Shown here: in pieces, positions 9,615 to 17,257 of the stretch | Position numbering within the stretch: the first letter of the stretch is position 1 | How the letters are laid out: each line of letters starts with the position of its first letter | DNA from: an uncultured Saprospiraceae bacterium | Lineage (GTDB): Bacteria; Bacteroidota; Bacteroidia; Chitinophagales; Saprospiraceae | Assembly (NCBI GenBank): GCA_937921595.1 | Contig: CAKZTD010000065.1 | Span: 1 to 55,327, forward strand | Reading direction: 5' to 3' | Length of the DNA: 55,327 bases | Position numbers and translations under genes: made by a program | The notes under the pieces: generated by a model | The model's database searches: none | Told to the model about the DNA's origin: nothing | Seen by the model: the letters and a program-made list of their open reading frames with translations, nothing else

Positions 9615-10406
9615 TTACTTCACTTTAAAATCATATGTGATTGTTCCACATTGCTTATCAATCCCGCCCTCTTTAAATTTCCATTTTTTCGCATTTTTCT
9701 CAGCTATCTTCTTCAATTCAATATTTGTTGAAGTAGAACCAAATTGAGTAAACTTAGCACTGATCACACTTCCTTTATTGTCTACACAAACCTTGATGAC
9801 TACTACTCCTGTTTCTTGAGATCTATCATTGACTTTTGGTCCAGAGCCAGCTCGATTAGCAAGTCCTCCACCGATCAAACCTGAGCCATTAGAAAGATCT
9901 TTCAATTTACCTGAATCAGGATTCTCATCTTTATTATTTGGAGTTTCTGAATTATCATTTCCACTTGCTAAAGCATCTTTAATTCCATTTTTGAGATCAT
10001 CAGCTTCAGTTTGTTTAGTCGCATCCTCTTCAAATTTATTGTCAGTCGTTTCTTTATTTTCTTTTTGATCTAAATCTTTTTCAGCAATTGATATAGTTTT
10101 AGAGTGATCATCCTTGATTACTTCTTTTTTAACAATCACTTTCTGAGTTTTTACTGGTTCCTTTTTTATCTCTTCTTGCTTCACAGGCATTTCCTTTTCT
10201 TTCTCTTGTGAAAGTGGAGCTATCTCTTCTTGGCTAGAATCATTGTTGTTGATAATGACAAAAATGCCAGACTCAGCAGGTTTTGGATCCTGATAATTCA
10301 GCATATTCCAAAAAAACAATACTAGAAAAGCGACACCAAATGCAATCGCAATTGACCGAGCAGTGATTTCAAATTTCTTCTTTGTTTCTAATGTGTAAGT
10401 AGTCAT
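9615..10406 (-). CDS. TonB-like energy transducer (shorter paralogue)
   Basis: 263 residues. An N-terminal cytoplasmic stretch (MTTYTLETKKKFEITARS) leads into one membrane helix (about 17-36, AIAFGVAFLVLFFWNML). A charged Lys/Glu/Asp-rich periplasmic linker follows. The last 60 residues (VVIKVCVDNKGSVISAKFTQ ... AKKWKFKEGG ... GTITYDFKVK) resemble the TonB C-terminal domain, which contacts outer-membrane receptors. It is clearly a paralogue of the gene at 10548: the N-terminus, the LIGGGLANR segment and the C-terminus align, while the linker differs and lacks the proline-rich part. It is last in the ExbB-ExbD-ExbD-TonB-TonB cluster, 141 nt after the previous gene and with its own terminator. 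Confidence 0.8.
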   Translation of the reverse strand: MTTYTLETKKKFEITARSIAIAFGVAFLVLFFWNMLNYQDPKPAESGIFVIINNNDSSQEEIAPLSQEKEKEMPVKQEEIKKEPVKTQKVIVKKEVIKDDHSKTISIAEKDLDQKENKETTDNKFEEDATKQTEADDLKNGIKDALASGNDNSETPNNKDENPDSGKLKDLSNGSGLIGGGLANRAGSGPKVNDRSQETGVVVIKVCVDNKGSVISAKFTQFGSTSTNIELKKIAEKNAKKWKFKEGGIDKQCGTITYDFKVK

Positions 10407-10491
10407 AATTTTTGGAGTTTGTTAGTTTTTAGACCGTCAGAAAGATCAAGGGTTTAAACGCTACAATAAACTTCGATGTTTCCCAATACAA

Positions 10492-10526
10492 AAAAGACCA
10501 AACCCGATTACCGGATTTGGTCTTTT
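10492..10526 (-). terminator. Intrinsic terminator after the first TonB gene
   Basis: Arms AAAAGACCAAA (10492-10502) and TTTGGTCTTTT (10516-10526), with inner CCG/CGG pairing, form a strong hairpin with a U-run in minus-strand RNA. It is 21 nt past the stop at 10548. Its arms are the same as in the hairpin at 9559, so the tonB duplication appears to have included the terminator. Confidence 0.8.
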
Positions 10527-10547
10527 AATAATTTATTTTCAGGAATA

Positions 10548-11525
10548 TTACTTCACCTTAAAGTCATAAGTAATCGTTCCACATTGCTTATCCAATTCAC
10601 CACTTTTAAACTTCCATCTCTTTGCATTCGCAATCGCAATTTGCTTCAACCTTGCATCTGAACTAGTAGAACCACTCTGTGTAAACTTTGCAGTCAATAC
10701 TCGTCCATTTCCATCAACACAAACTTTCACTACAATCTTACCAGTTGCTTGAGACTTATCGGTAATCTTTGGTCCTGCTCCTCCTCTATTACCCAATCCA
10801 CCACCAACCATTCCTGATCCCGTACTGATACCTTCTAGATTATTAGCATTTGGATCTCCATTTGGATCTCCTTGATTTCCAGAAGTTCCTGTATTCCCTT
10901 TTCCATCTCCAGTTTGACCAAACAAACCTCCGATTTCTCCTTTTAATTTATCAGCTTCTGCTTGCTTCGCAGCTGCCGCTGCCGCTTTACGATCTGCTTC
11001 CGCTTTTGCTTTAGCTTTTCTATCTGCTTCAGCTTTAGCCTTTTTAGCAGCTTCCGCATCTTTTTTACGTTTAGCTTCTAATTCTTCAGCTCTTTTTTGA
11101 CGTTCTTGCTCTCTCTTCTTTTCCAATTCCTGCTTCTTTTTCAAAGCAATTGCCTTAGAACGTTCATCTTTTACTACATCTTCCTTAACCGTTGGCGTTT
11201 TTGGAGGAGGAGTTGGATCTGGTTTTTCAACAACAGGCTCAGGTTTGACCTCAACAGGTTCTGGCTCAGAAACTTCAGGTTCTGCAGGTGTTTCTTCTAC
11301 TTCTTCTTCAGCAGGTGCTGGAGGTGGTGGCGCAGAAACTTCCTCTCCTTGACCAATATTAGGTTGACCAAAACTCACTAAAATACCTGATTCTGGTGGT
11401 TTTGGATCCTGATAAGTCAACAGATTCCAGAAAAACAATAATAGAAAAGCGATACCGAAAGCAGTAGCAACTGTTTTTGCGGTAATTTCGAATTTCTTCT
11501 CGGTTCCTAATGAATAAGTAGCCAT
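10548..11525 (-). CDS. Energy transducer TonB
   Basis: 325 residues. One N-terminal membrane helix (about 17-36, VATAFGIAFLLLFFWNLL) anchors it in the inner membrane. A proline/glutamate-rich segment (about 60-115; PPPPAPAEEEVEETPAEPEV) and a Lys/Ala/Glu helical segment (about 120-200, many KAKAEADRKA words) form the periplasm-spanning linker. The C-terminal domain (VVVKVCVDGNGRVLTAKFT, ANAKRWKF, GTITYDFKVK) is TonB-like. It should couple the proton-motive force harnessed by ExbB/ExbD to outer-membrane receptors. It follows the second exbD by 95 nt in the same direction. The Lys/Ala linker is TolA-like, so a TolA role is an alternative, but no TolB or Pal gene is adjacent. Confidence 0.85.
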   Translation of the reverse strand: MATYSLGTEKKFEITAKTVATAFGIAFLLLFFWNLLTYQDPKPPESGILVSFGQPNIGQGEEVSAPPPPAPAEEEVEETPAEPEVSEPEPVEVKPEPVVEKPDPTPPPKTPTVKEDVVKDERSKAIALKKKQELEKKREQERQKRAEELEAKRKKDAEAAKKAKAEADRKAKAKAEADRKAAAAAAKQAEADKLKGEIGGLFGQTGDGKGNTGTSGNQGDPNGDPNANNLEGISTGSGMVGGGLGNRGGAGPKITDKSQATGKIVVKVCVDGNGRVLTAKFTQSGSTSSDARLKQIAIANAKRWKFKSGELDKQCGTITYDFKVK

Positions 11526-11620
11526 AATCTAAGATTTTGTTTGCTTTTAGAATGAAATAAACACTAAAGGTTTAATCAATTCTAAAATCTTTGCTTTTTA
11601 TTAACGAAAAACAGCAAAAA

Positions 11621-12028
11621 TTATTCCCCAACAGCAACGATTGGTTCAATCCCTAATTTTGAAAATATATCTAAAACAAGAACTAAATGCTCAATTGCGG
11701 TATTTCTCTCTGGTGATACAATAACATCTAGTTTTTTACTGCCATTCTTTCGGTCTTCTTCTCTCAAAAGACGAACTAGATTATCTTTTACTGGTTCTTT
11801 TACTGTTCTTCCATTCAATTTATAATTACCCGAACGACTGATTTCTATCTCTGGAGGATTAGAATCACTGGTTCCTGGATTTCCCGCACCTGGCAATTTC
11901 ATATTCAATGAGTGAGGAGAAACCAGAGTCGAAGTAAGCATAAAAAAGATCAGCAACAAGAAGATAATATCCGTCAATGACGACATACTAAATTCAGCAC
12001 TTACTTTTGATCGTTTTTTTAAACCCAT
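11621..12028 (-). CDS. exbD: Biopolymer transport protein ExbD (second copy)
   Basis: 135 residues. The N-terminus (GLKKRSKVSAEFSMSSLTDI) leads to a single membrane helix (about 20-36, IIFLLLIFFMLTSTLV) with the conserved Asp20 in SLTDII, the proton-path residue of ExbD/TolR proteins. The periplasmic domain ends SPERNTAIEHLVLVLDIFSKLGIEPIVAVGE, typical of the family. It lies 43 nt after the other exbD and differs from it throughout the periplasmic part, so the pair may form a mixed ExbD assembly. It is part of the cluster with ExbB and two TonB genes. Confidence 0.9.
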   Translation of the reverse strand: MGLKKRSKVSAEFSMSSLTDIIFLLLIFFMLTSTLVSPHSLNMKLPGAGNPGTSDSNPPEIEISRSGNYKLNGRTVKEPVKDNLVRLLREEDRKNGSKKLDVIVSPERNTAIEHLVLVLDIFSKLGIEPIVAVGE

Positions 12029-12071
12029 GACTTAACAGTTATTTAGTGGTTAGAGGTGAGGAGTGAATCTC

Positions 12072-12473
12072 CTAGCTCTCTGTTGGTTTGGTTAAAATAA
12101 TGGCATCTCGTCTCAAATCCTTTGCAATCTTTAACACCTTCATCACTGTATTGACAGATGTTCCTTTTTCTGCAGCAACACCAATTTTTGCCGTTTCAGG
12201 ATTATCAGACTTCATGATTTCTAATTGGATAATCTTTTTTAAACTCCCCAAAGGAACCTTCTTACCATTCATGAGAAACGTTCCGTCCTTCATGATCGTA
12301 ACAGTTGTTTCTAAGGCGGCTACTGATTGCGTATTTGCTTCAGGCAAGTCAACATTATCAACTCTCACAAAGGTCGCTGTCAACATAAAAAAGATCAATA
12401 ACAGAAAGATGATGTCCGTCAATGAGGACATACTAAATTCTGCATTTACTTTATTTCTTTTTTTAAAACCCAT
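12072..12473 (-). CDS. exbD: Biopolymer transport protein ExbD (first copy)
   Basis: 133 residues. The first 34 residues (MGFKKRNKVNAEFSMSSLTD, then the membrane helix IIFLLLIFFMLTATFV) are almost identical to the next gene, including the conserved Asp20. The periplasmic part (NGKKVPLGSLKKII, then AAEKGTSVNTVMKVLKIAKD) is ExbD/TolR-like but diverged from its neighbour. It follows exbB by 80 nt; that gap holds a 12-bp inverted repeat. The near-identical membrane part with divergent periplasmic parts suggests both work with the same ExbB but differ in what they touch outside the membrane. Confidence 0.9.
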   Translation of the reverse strand: MGFKKRNKVNAEFSMSSLTDIIFLLLIFFMLTATFVRVDNVDLPEANTQSVAALETTVTIMKDGTFLMNGKKVPLGSLKKIIQLEIMKSDNPETAKIGVAAEKGTSVNTVMKVLKIAKDLRRDAIILTKPTES

Positions 12474-12501
12474 GTTCTATACATTTATTGAGGAGCGAAT
12501 A

Positions 12502-12539
12502 GTGAGGAGTGAGTAAGCTTTTCACCCCTCACTTCTCAC
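12502..12539. repeat. Inverted repeat inside the exbB-exbD gap
   Basis: GTGAGGAGTGAG (12502-12513) pairs with CTCACTTCTCAC (12528-12539) through 11 Watson-Crick pairs and one G-U pair, around a 14-nt loop. It is within the transcript, between exbB and the first exbD, and has no T-run. It could tune relative expression by stabilising the mRNA end, or be one of the word-repeat palindromes seen in other gaps here. Confidence 0.6.
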
Positions 12540-12553
12540 CCTTCACCTCTGAT

Positions 12554-13249
12554 TTAGGCCGCTGGTTCTTGTAAAAGGTCCATAAACTCTACAGTCGTTC
12601 TTTCCATTTTGAAAATTACCTTTTCGACATTTGCTACTAAAAGGTTATAACCAATAAATGCAAAGATACCGATCGCTAATCCAATCGCAGTGGTGATCAA
12701 AGCCACATAAATACCACCAGCAAGTTCTTTAGGTCCTACATTTCCTGCTTCTGACATTTTGTAGAAAGCCAAGATCATCCCAGTTACTGTTCCAAAGAAA
12801 CCAATCATCGGAGCCGCACCAGCAATACTTGCTAATCTTGATAAGTTTTTTTCTAATTTGAAAATCTCAAGGTTACCGACATTCTCAATCGCTGTATCAA
12901 TATCACGAAGCGGCTTACCAATTCTCATAATTCCTTTCTCCACCATTCTTGCGACTGGAGAATCTGTCGTTTGGCAAAGTGCTTTTGCACCGGCAATATT
13001 ACCAGCAGCAACATTTGCGCGGATATTATTCATAAAGCTATCATCAATTCTTGCCGCTTTTTGAATCGTCAACATTCTTTCTACAAAAATGTAAATAGCA
13101 AGGATTGCTAAAACAAAAAGAATAGCAATTACTGTAAATCCAAGAATTGCTCCTATCCCTCCATCACCGTAGATAATATCAAAAAGGCTTTGGCTTTTTT
13201 CAGTAGCATCTGAAGTATCTTGGAATAATAAAATGAAGTTATCTAACAT
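12554..13249 (-). CDS. exbB: MotA/TolQ/ExbB proton channel protein
   Basis: 231 residues with three membrane segments (about 33-58, 145-170 and 178-206). Family marks are the cytoplasmic stretch between helices 1 and 2 (RMVEKGIMRIGKPLRDIDTA) and the segment LASIAGAAPMIGFFGTVTGM just before and in helix 2, then ELAGGIYVALITTAIGLAIGI in helix 3, which line the proton path. It forms the inner-membrane motor with ExbD that energises TonB. It is the first gene of the five-gene minus-strand cluster, with its promoter expected in the divergent gap to the response regulator at 13564. Confidence 0.93.
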   Translation of the reverse strand: MLDNFILLFQDTSDATEKSQSLFDIIYGDGGIGAILGFTVIAILFVLAILAIYIFVERMLTIQKAARIDDSFMNNIRANVAAGNIAGAKALCQTTDSPVARMVEKGIMRIGKPLRDIDTAIENVGNLEIFKLEKNLSRLASIAGAAPMIGFFGTVTGMILAFYKMSEAGNVGPKELAGGIYVALITTAIGLAIGIFAFIGYNLLVANVEKVIFKMERTTVEFMDLLQEPAA

Positions 13250-13563
13250 GATTTAGTCTTTTAGTTTTGTTTGATTACAAGAATAATGGTTAATGAACGA
13301 TTATAAAGTCCCCAAATTATCAATTGCAAAGAGAATTTTATAGTTTTTTCCTAATTATTTGAATACATAAGCATAATCAGAAAGTATAAGGCTCGATTTA
13401 TAAGGCATTAAAGGTATCTGTTACGACACAAAGGTTAGGAATGTTATAGTTTTGTGAGGTTTTAAATGCTAATTATGGTCATTTTTGTTTCTATCGAAAA
13501 AAGAAGGATATTATGAAGGTTGTTTAAACAGAAATTGCTAGAAAATATTTTAATACAGAAATA
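13250..13563. promoter_or_regulatory. Divergent promoter region between exbB and the response regulator
   Basis: 314 nt without a gene. On the plus strand, TAGTTTTG at 13447-13454 fits the Bacteroidota -7 consensus TAnnTTTG and lies about 110 nt before the regulator start, but there is no clear TTTG at -33. Minus-strand promoters for exbB should also be here; I see only a partial match (ATAATTTG). No hairpin or RNA gene is evident. Confidence 0.3.
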
Positions 13564-14325
13564 ATGAGTTCGCTGAATAATTTTAATACAAAAGATTTAT
13601 ATGGGAAAGCCCCATCTGCAAAAGGCAAACGAATTTTGTTAGTCGAAGATGATGAGGATATCGTAGGATTATTAAAAATCCATTTGGAAGACTTAAATTC
13701 CAAATTAATTACTTGTTTAAATGGAACCGAAGGATTTGAAATTGCTAGTACCCAAGAATTTGATTTGATCATATTAGACATTATGTTGCCTGGTAAAGTT
13801 GGAACTGAAATCTGTCGAGATCTTCGAAAAGCTGGAAACTTCACACCTATTATGATGTTAAGTGCCAAAGCTGAAAAATATGATAAAATCATTGGTCTTG
13901 AATATGGCGCTGACGCATACATGACGAAACCATTCCGGATCATGGAATTTATAAATCAAACCAATACCCTACTTTCTGATGGCGAATTTTCAAACTCCAT
14001 AAAAGAAACTTGCAATGAAAATCATCCTCCATTAATCTTTGGTGACCTACTTATAAAACCGGATTGTAAAGAAGTTTTTTTAAATGATGAAGCATTGCAA
14101 TTGAGCATTAAAGAGTTTGATTTACTTTTTTTGTTTACTTCTAATCCTGGCAAAAAATATTCTCGAAGCGAGTTGTATAAAACGATTTGGGGATTTGACC
14201 TCAAAGAATATGAGTATATCGTCAATTCTTATATCAATCGCCTTAGAAATAAAATTGAACCAAATATCCAATCTCCTACTTATCTAAAAACCTCACCTGA
14301 CCGAGGATATTACTTTGATGCTTAG
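13564..14325 (+). CDS. OmpR/PhoB-type response regulator
   Basis: 253 residues. A receiver domain (about 22-137) begins KRILLVEDDED, with acidic residues at 28-30, phospho-acceptor Asp72 (LIILDIMLPG), Ser100 and Lys122 (YMTKPF), so all key residues are present. A winged-helix DNA-binding domain (about 155-252) has the transcription-loop pattern LLFLFTSNPGKKYSRSELYK and ends in YINRLRNKIEP...VRTSPDRGYYF-like form (TSPDRGYYFDA). About 20 unrelated residues precede the receiver. No histidine kinase is adjacent, so it is an orphan and its signal and targets cannot be read from context. It is divergent from the Exb/Ton cluster and upstream of the fatty-acid genes. Confidence 0.88.
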   Translation: MSSLNNFNTKDLYGKAPSAKGKRILLVEDDEDIVGLLKIHLEDLNSKLITCLNGTEGFEIASTQEFDLIILDIMLPGKVGTEICRDLRKAGNFTPIMMLSAKAEKYDKIIGLEYGADAYMTKPFRIMEFINQTNTLLSDGEFSNSIKETCNENHPPLIFGDLLIKPDCKEVFLNDEALQLSIKEFDLLFLFTSNPGKKYSRSELYKTIWGFDLKEYEYIVNSYINRLRNKIEPNIQSPTYLKTSPDRGYYFDA

Positions 14326-14702
14326 ATGAATCGTATTGAATTTGGCAGGTCAATTTTTTTCTAAACTTCTCCAAATCATAACATTTTTTCAAAAATCGAT
14401 TTCCAAACTCTCAGAAACTTAGAGTAACCTTTATATTTACATCAACGTTTCTTAAATTAGCGATACTTATCATATATGGAGTATTCCTTTTAAAAAGCCT
14501 ATTTTCCATCACTTTATTATCCTAGTTTAATTATTTCGAGATTCATCAAAGGTTTTTTTTCAGTATATTTGTCACTTTAGCGAATATTCGCTGAATATTT
14601 AGTTGTTTCTAAAACATTTCATCATAAAAAAGCATTTTTAAGTAAATAGACGGAATTATAGATATTTACATTGATCCGTCAATATTCTAAAATTATATAA
14701 CA
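14326..14702. promoter_or_regulatory. Upstream region of the fadN-fadA genes
   Basis: 377 nt without a gene. TATATTTG at 14564-14571 matches the Bacteroidota -7 element TAnnTTTG exactly, about 130 nt before the fadN start; the -33 element is not clear (TTTC at 14534-14537 is the nearest). A 6-bp inverted repeat is listed separately at 14649-14680. No small ORF or terminator-like hairpin stands out. Confidence 0.35.
14649..14680. promoter_or_regulatory. Inverted repeat GACGGA-N20-TCCGTC just upstream of fadN
   Basis: GACGGA (14649-14654) and TCCGTC (14675-14680) are exact reverse complements, ending 22 nt before the fadN start. The right half TTGATCCGTCA (14671-14681) and the left half GACGGAA recur together upstream of the BON-LysM gene (42445-42468). 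This could be a shared operator or an RNA stem in the 5' leader. Confidence 0.4.
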
Positions 14703-17153
14703 ATGGAGAAAACCCTAGTTTCTAACAAAACCGATCATTCAGGAAAAGCAGCAGATGCCCATAGCCGAAAGATCAAAAAAGTTGCAGTTCTTGGTTCAGG
14801 TCTAATGGGATCAGGTATTGCCTGCCATTTTGCAAATATCGGAGTAGAAGTTCTTTTACTCGATATCGTTCCTTTCGATATTAAAGAAGAGGACAAGAGT
14901 AATCCAATCGTAAGAAATAGCATTGTAAATGGCGCATTGAAAAATGCCATCAAATCTAAATTCGCTCCGCTTTATGATAAAAAGTTTGCGAATCGAATTC
15001 AAACTGGAAACTTCGATGATGATTTCGAAAAAATCAGTGATTGTGATTGGGTGATCGAGGTCGTGATTGAAAGATTAGATATCAAAAAGCAAGTTTTTGA
15101 AAAAGTAGATAAATTTCGAAAAGAAGGATCTTTAGTTACTTCTAATACTTCTGGAATTCCAATTCATATGATGATGGAAGGTCGAAGTGAAGACTTTGCA
15201 AAAAACTTTGCAGGGACACACTTCTTTAATCCAGTTCGCTATATGCGATTATTAGAAATCATTCCGACTCCCAAAACGGATCAGTCAGTAACTGATTTCT
15301 TAATGCATTACGGAGATTTATATCTTGGAAAACAAACTGTGCTTTGTAAAGACACGCCTGCATTTATTGCAAATAGAGTTGGTGTTTATGCAATGGCTAA
15401 AATATATCAGATCACTACAGAGCTAGGGATGAGTATTGAAGAAGTAGATGCAGTAACGGGACCTGCGATTGGAAGACCTAAAACGGGTACCTTCAGATTG
15501 GGAGATTTAGTGGGACATGATACTTCTGTAAAAGTGATCCAAGGAATTCGCGAGAACTGTCCGGATGATGAACAAGCAGGAACATTTGTAAATCCTAAGT
15601 ACATGGATTTCCTTATCGAAAATAAATGGTACGGAAATAAATCCAAAAAAGGATTTTATGAAAAAACAAAAGAGAGAGATGAAAAGGGCCGACCAGTCAT
15701 CTTGGCTTTAAATCTAGAAACCTTAGAATACGCTCCTTCTAAAAGAGCAAATATTCCAAGTTTGAAAGATGCAAAATCAATTGAAGAATTACCAAAACGT
15801 ATTCAGCATATTTTTAAAGCTGAAGATAATGCAGGTGAATTATTCCGAAGATCATTAGCTGGTTTATTCGCTTATGTTTCGAATCGTATTCCTGAAATCT
15901 CTAACAACCTCTACTCTATCGACGATGCATTACGTGCTGGTTTCGCATGGGAAATGGGACCATTCCAATACTGGGATACCGTTGGTTTAAAAGCGGGAAT
16001 CGAATTAGCAGAAAAGCATGGTGAAACGGTAGCAGACTGGGTAAAAGAAATGCTTGCTGCAGGTCATGATACTTTTTATAAAGTAGACAACGGCGTTAAA
16101 AAATATTACGATAAAGAAAGTAAATCTTACCACACAGTACCTGGTGCTGAAGAGTTTATCATTTTAGATAACCATAGAGAAAAAACTCCAGTATTTAAAA
16201 ATAGTGAAGTTGTTCTTCACGACATCGGAGACGGTGTGCTTTGTTTAGAATTCACAAGCAAGATGAATGCAATGGGTGAAGGTATCCTTAGAGGTATCAA
16301 TGAATCCATTCGAATTGCTGAAGAAGATGGTTGGAAAGGTTTGGTCATCGGAAATAATGCGACCAATTTTACAGTAGGTGCCAATTTGATGATGATTGGA
16401 ATGTTAGCCTTCCAAGGTGATTTCGATGAGATGAATATGGCTGTAAATCTATTCCAGCAAACAACTATGCGATGTAGATATTCTAGCATTCCAGTTGTAG
16501 CTGCTACTCAAGGTTATGTATTCGGTGGAGGTTGCGAAACGATCATGCATTGTGACGCTGCAGTTTGTGCTGCTGAATCTTATATTGGTTTAGTAGAAGT
16601 TGGAGTTGGTTTGATCCCAGGTGGTGGTGGAACTAAGGAATTTGCATTAAGAGCTTCTGACAAATTTTTTCAAGGTGATGTAATGATTCCTACCCTTATC
16701 GAGAAATTCAAAGCTATCGCTATGGCTACTGTTGCGACATCAGCTTATGAAGCTTTCAATCATGATTATTTATTGGCTACAAAAGATAGCGTAGTCACTA
16801 ATGCTCAACGCAACATTGGAGAAGCTAAGCTTAAGGTTTTAGAGTTAGCAAATCACTATACACAACCTATCCAAAGAAAAGACATTACCGTTCTTGGTCA
16901 AACAGGATTAGCTGCTTGTTATATTGCTGCTAATGAATTGTCTTTGGGTAACTACGCTTCTGAGCATGACATTAAGATTGCCAAGAAAGTAGCTTATGTA
17001 CTTTGTGGTGGAGACCTTAGTGGCACGCAAAAAGTTTCTGAACAATACTTGCTGGATATCGAAAGAGAAGCTTTCTTAAGCTTAGCTGGAGAGAAGAAAA
17101 CAATGGAAAGAATTCAGCATATGTTGCAAACGAATAAGCCACTTAGAAATTAG
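14703..17153 (+). CDS. fadN: 3-hydroxyacyl-CoA dehydrogenase / enoyl-CoA hydratase fusion
   Basis: 816 residues. It should catalyse the hydration of enoyl-CoA and the NAD-dependent oxidation of 3-hydroxyacyl-CoA in fatty-acid beta-oxidation in the cytoplasm. The dehydrogenase comes first: Rossmann motif GSGLMGSG (31-38), then THFFNPVRYMRLLEIIPTP and the C-terminal 3HCDH helices (RVGVYAMAK, KKGFYEK). The crotonase domain is last (about 500-720), with GGGCE (Glu612) and EVGVGLIPGGGGTKE (Glu632), the two glutamates expected for a hydratase. This dehydrogenase-first order and length fit FadN of Bacillus rather than FadB/FadJ. The thiolase gene follows after 104 nt in the same direction. No acyl-CoA dehydrogenase is in the window. 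Confidence 0.92.
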   Translation: MEKTLVSNKTDHSGKAADAHSRKIKKVAVLGSGLMGSGIACHFANIGVEVLLLDIVPFDIKEEDKSNPIVRNSIVNGALKNAIKSKFAPLYDKKFANRIQTGNFDDDFEKISDCDWVIEVVIERLDIKKQVFEKVDKFRKEGSLVTSNTSGIPIHMMMEGRSEDFAKNFAGTHFFNPVRYMRLLEIIPTPKTDQSVTDFLMHYGDLYLGKQTVLCKDTPAFIANRVGVYAMAKIYQITTELGMSIEEVDAVTGPAIGRPKTGTFRLGDLVGHDTSVKVIQGIRENCPDDEQAGTFVNPKYMDFLIENKWYGNKSKKGFYEKTKERDEKGRPVILALNLETLEYAPSKRANIPSLKDAKSIEELPKRIQHIFKAEDNAGELFRRSLAGLFAYVSNRIPEISNNLYSIDDALRAGFAWEMGPFQYWDTVGLKAGIELAEKHGETVADWVKEMLAAGHDTFYKVDNGVKKYYDKESKSYHTVPGAEEFIILDNHREKTPVFKNSEVVLHDIGDGVLCLEFTSKMNAMGEGILRGINESIRIAEEDGWKGLVIGNNATNFTVGANLMMIGMLAFQGDFDEMNMAVNLFQQTTMRCRYSSIPVVAATQGYVFGGGCETIMHCDAAVCAAESYIGLVEVGVGLIPGGGGTKEFALRASDKFFQGDVMIPTLIEKFKAIAMATVATSAYEAFNHDYLLATKDSVVTNAQRNIGEAKLKVLELANHYTQPIQRKDITVLGQTGLAACYIAANELSLGNYASEHDIKIAKKVAYVLCGGDLSGTQKVSEQYLLDIEREAFLSLAGEKKTMERIQHMLQTNKPLRN

Positions 17154-17257
17154 ACAAGTGAACAGATTAACAAGTGAACAATAAGCGATGACTATTGCTA
17201 ACTTAGAAACTTGTTATCTTGGTAACTTTTATTTTAAAAATTTTAAAATTAAAAATA

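Noticed and set aside
14331-14360. Sigma-54 promoter TTTGGCAGG... after the response regulator
   Set aside because: The GG is present, but 10 nt downstream there is TT, not GC.
17219-17257. Longer thiolase start at a TTG
   Set aside because: The extra 13 residues (MVTFILKILKLKI) do not resemble the thiolase N-terminus, while MDAYIVKAYRSAVGK from the ATG at 17258 does.
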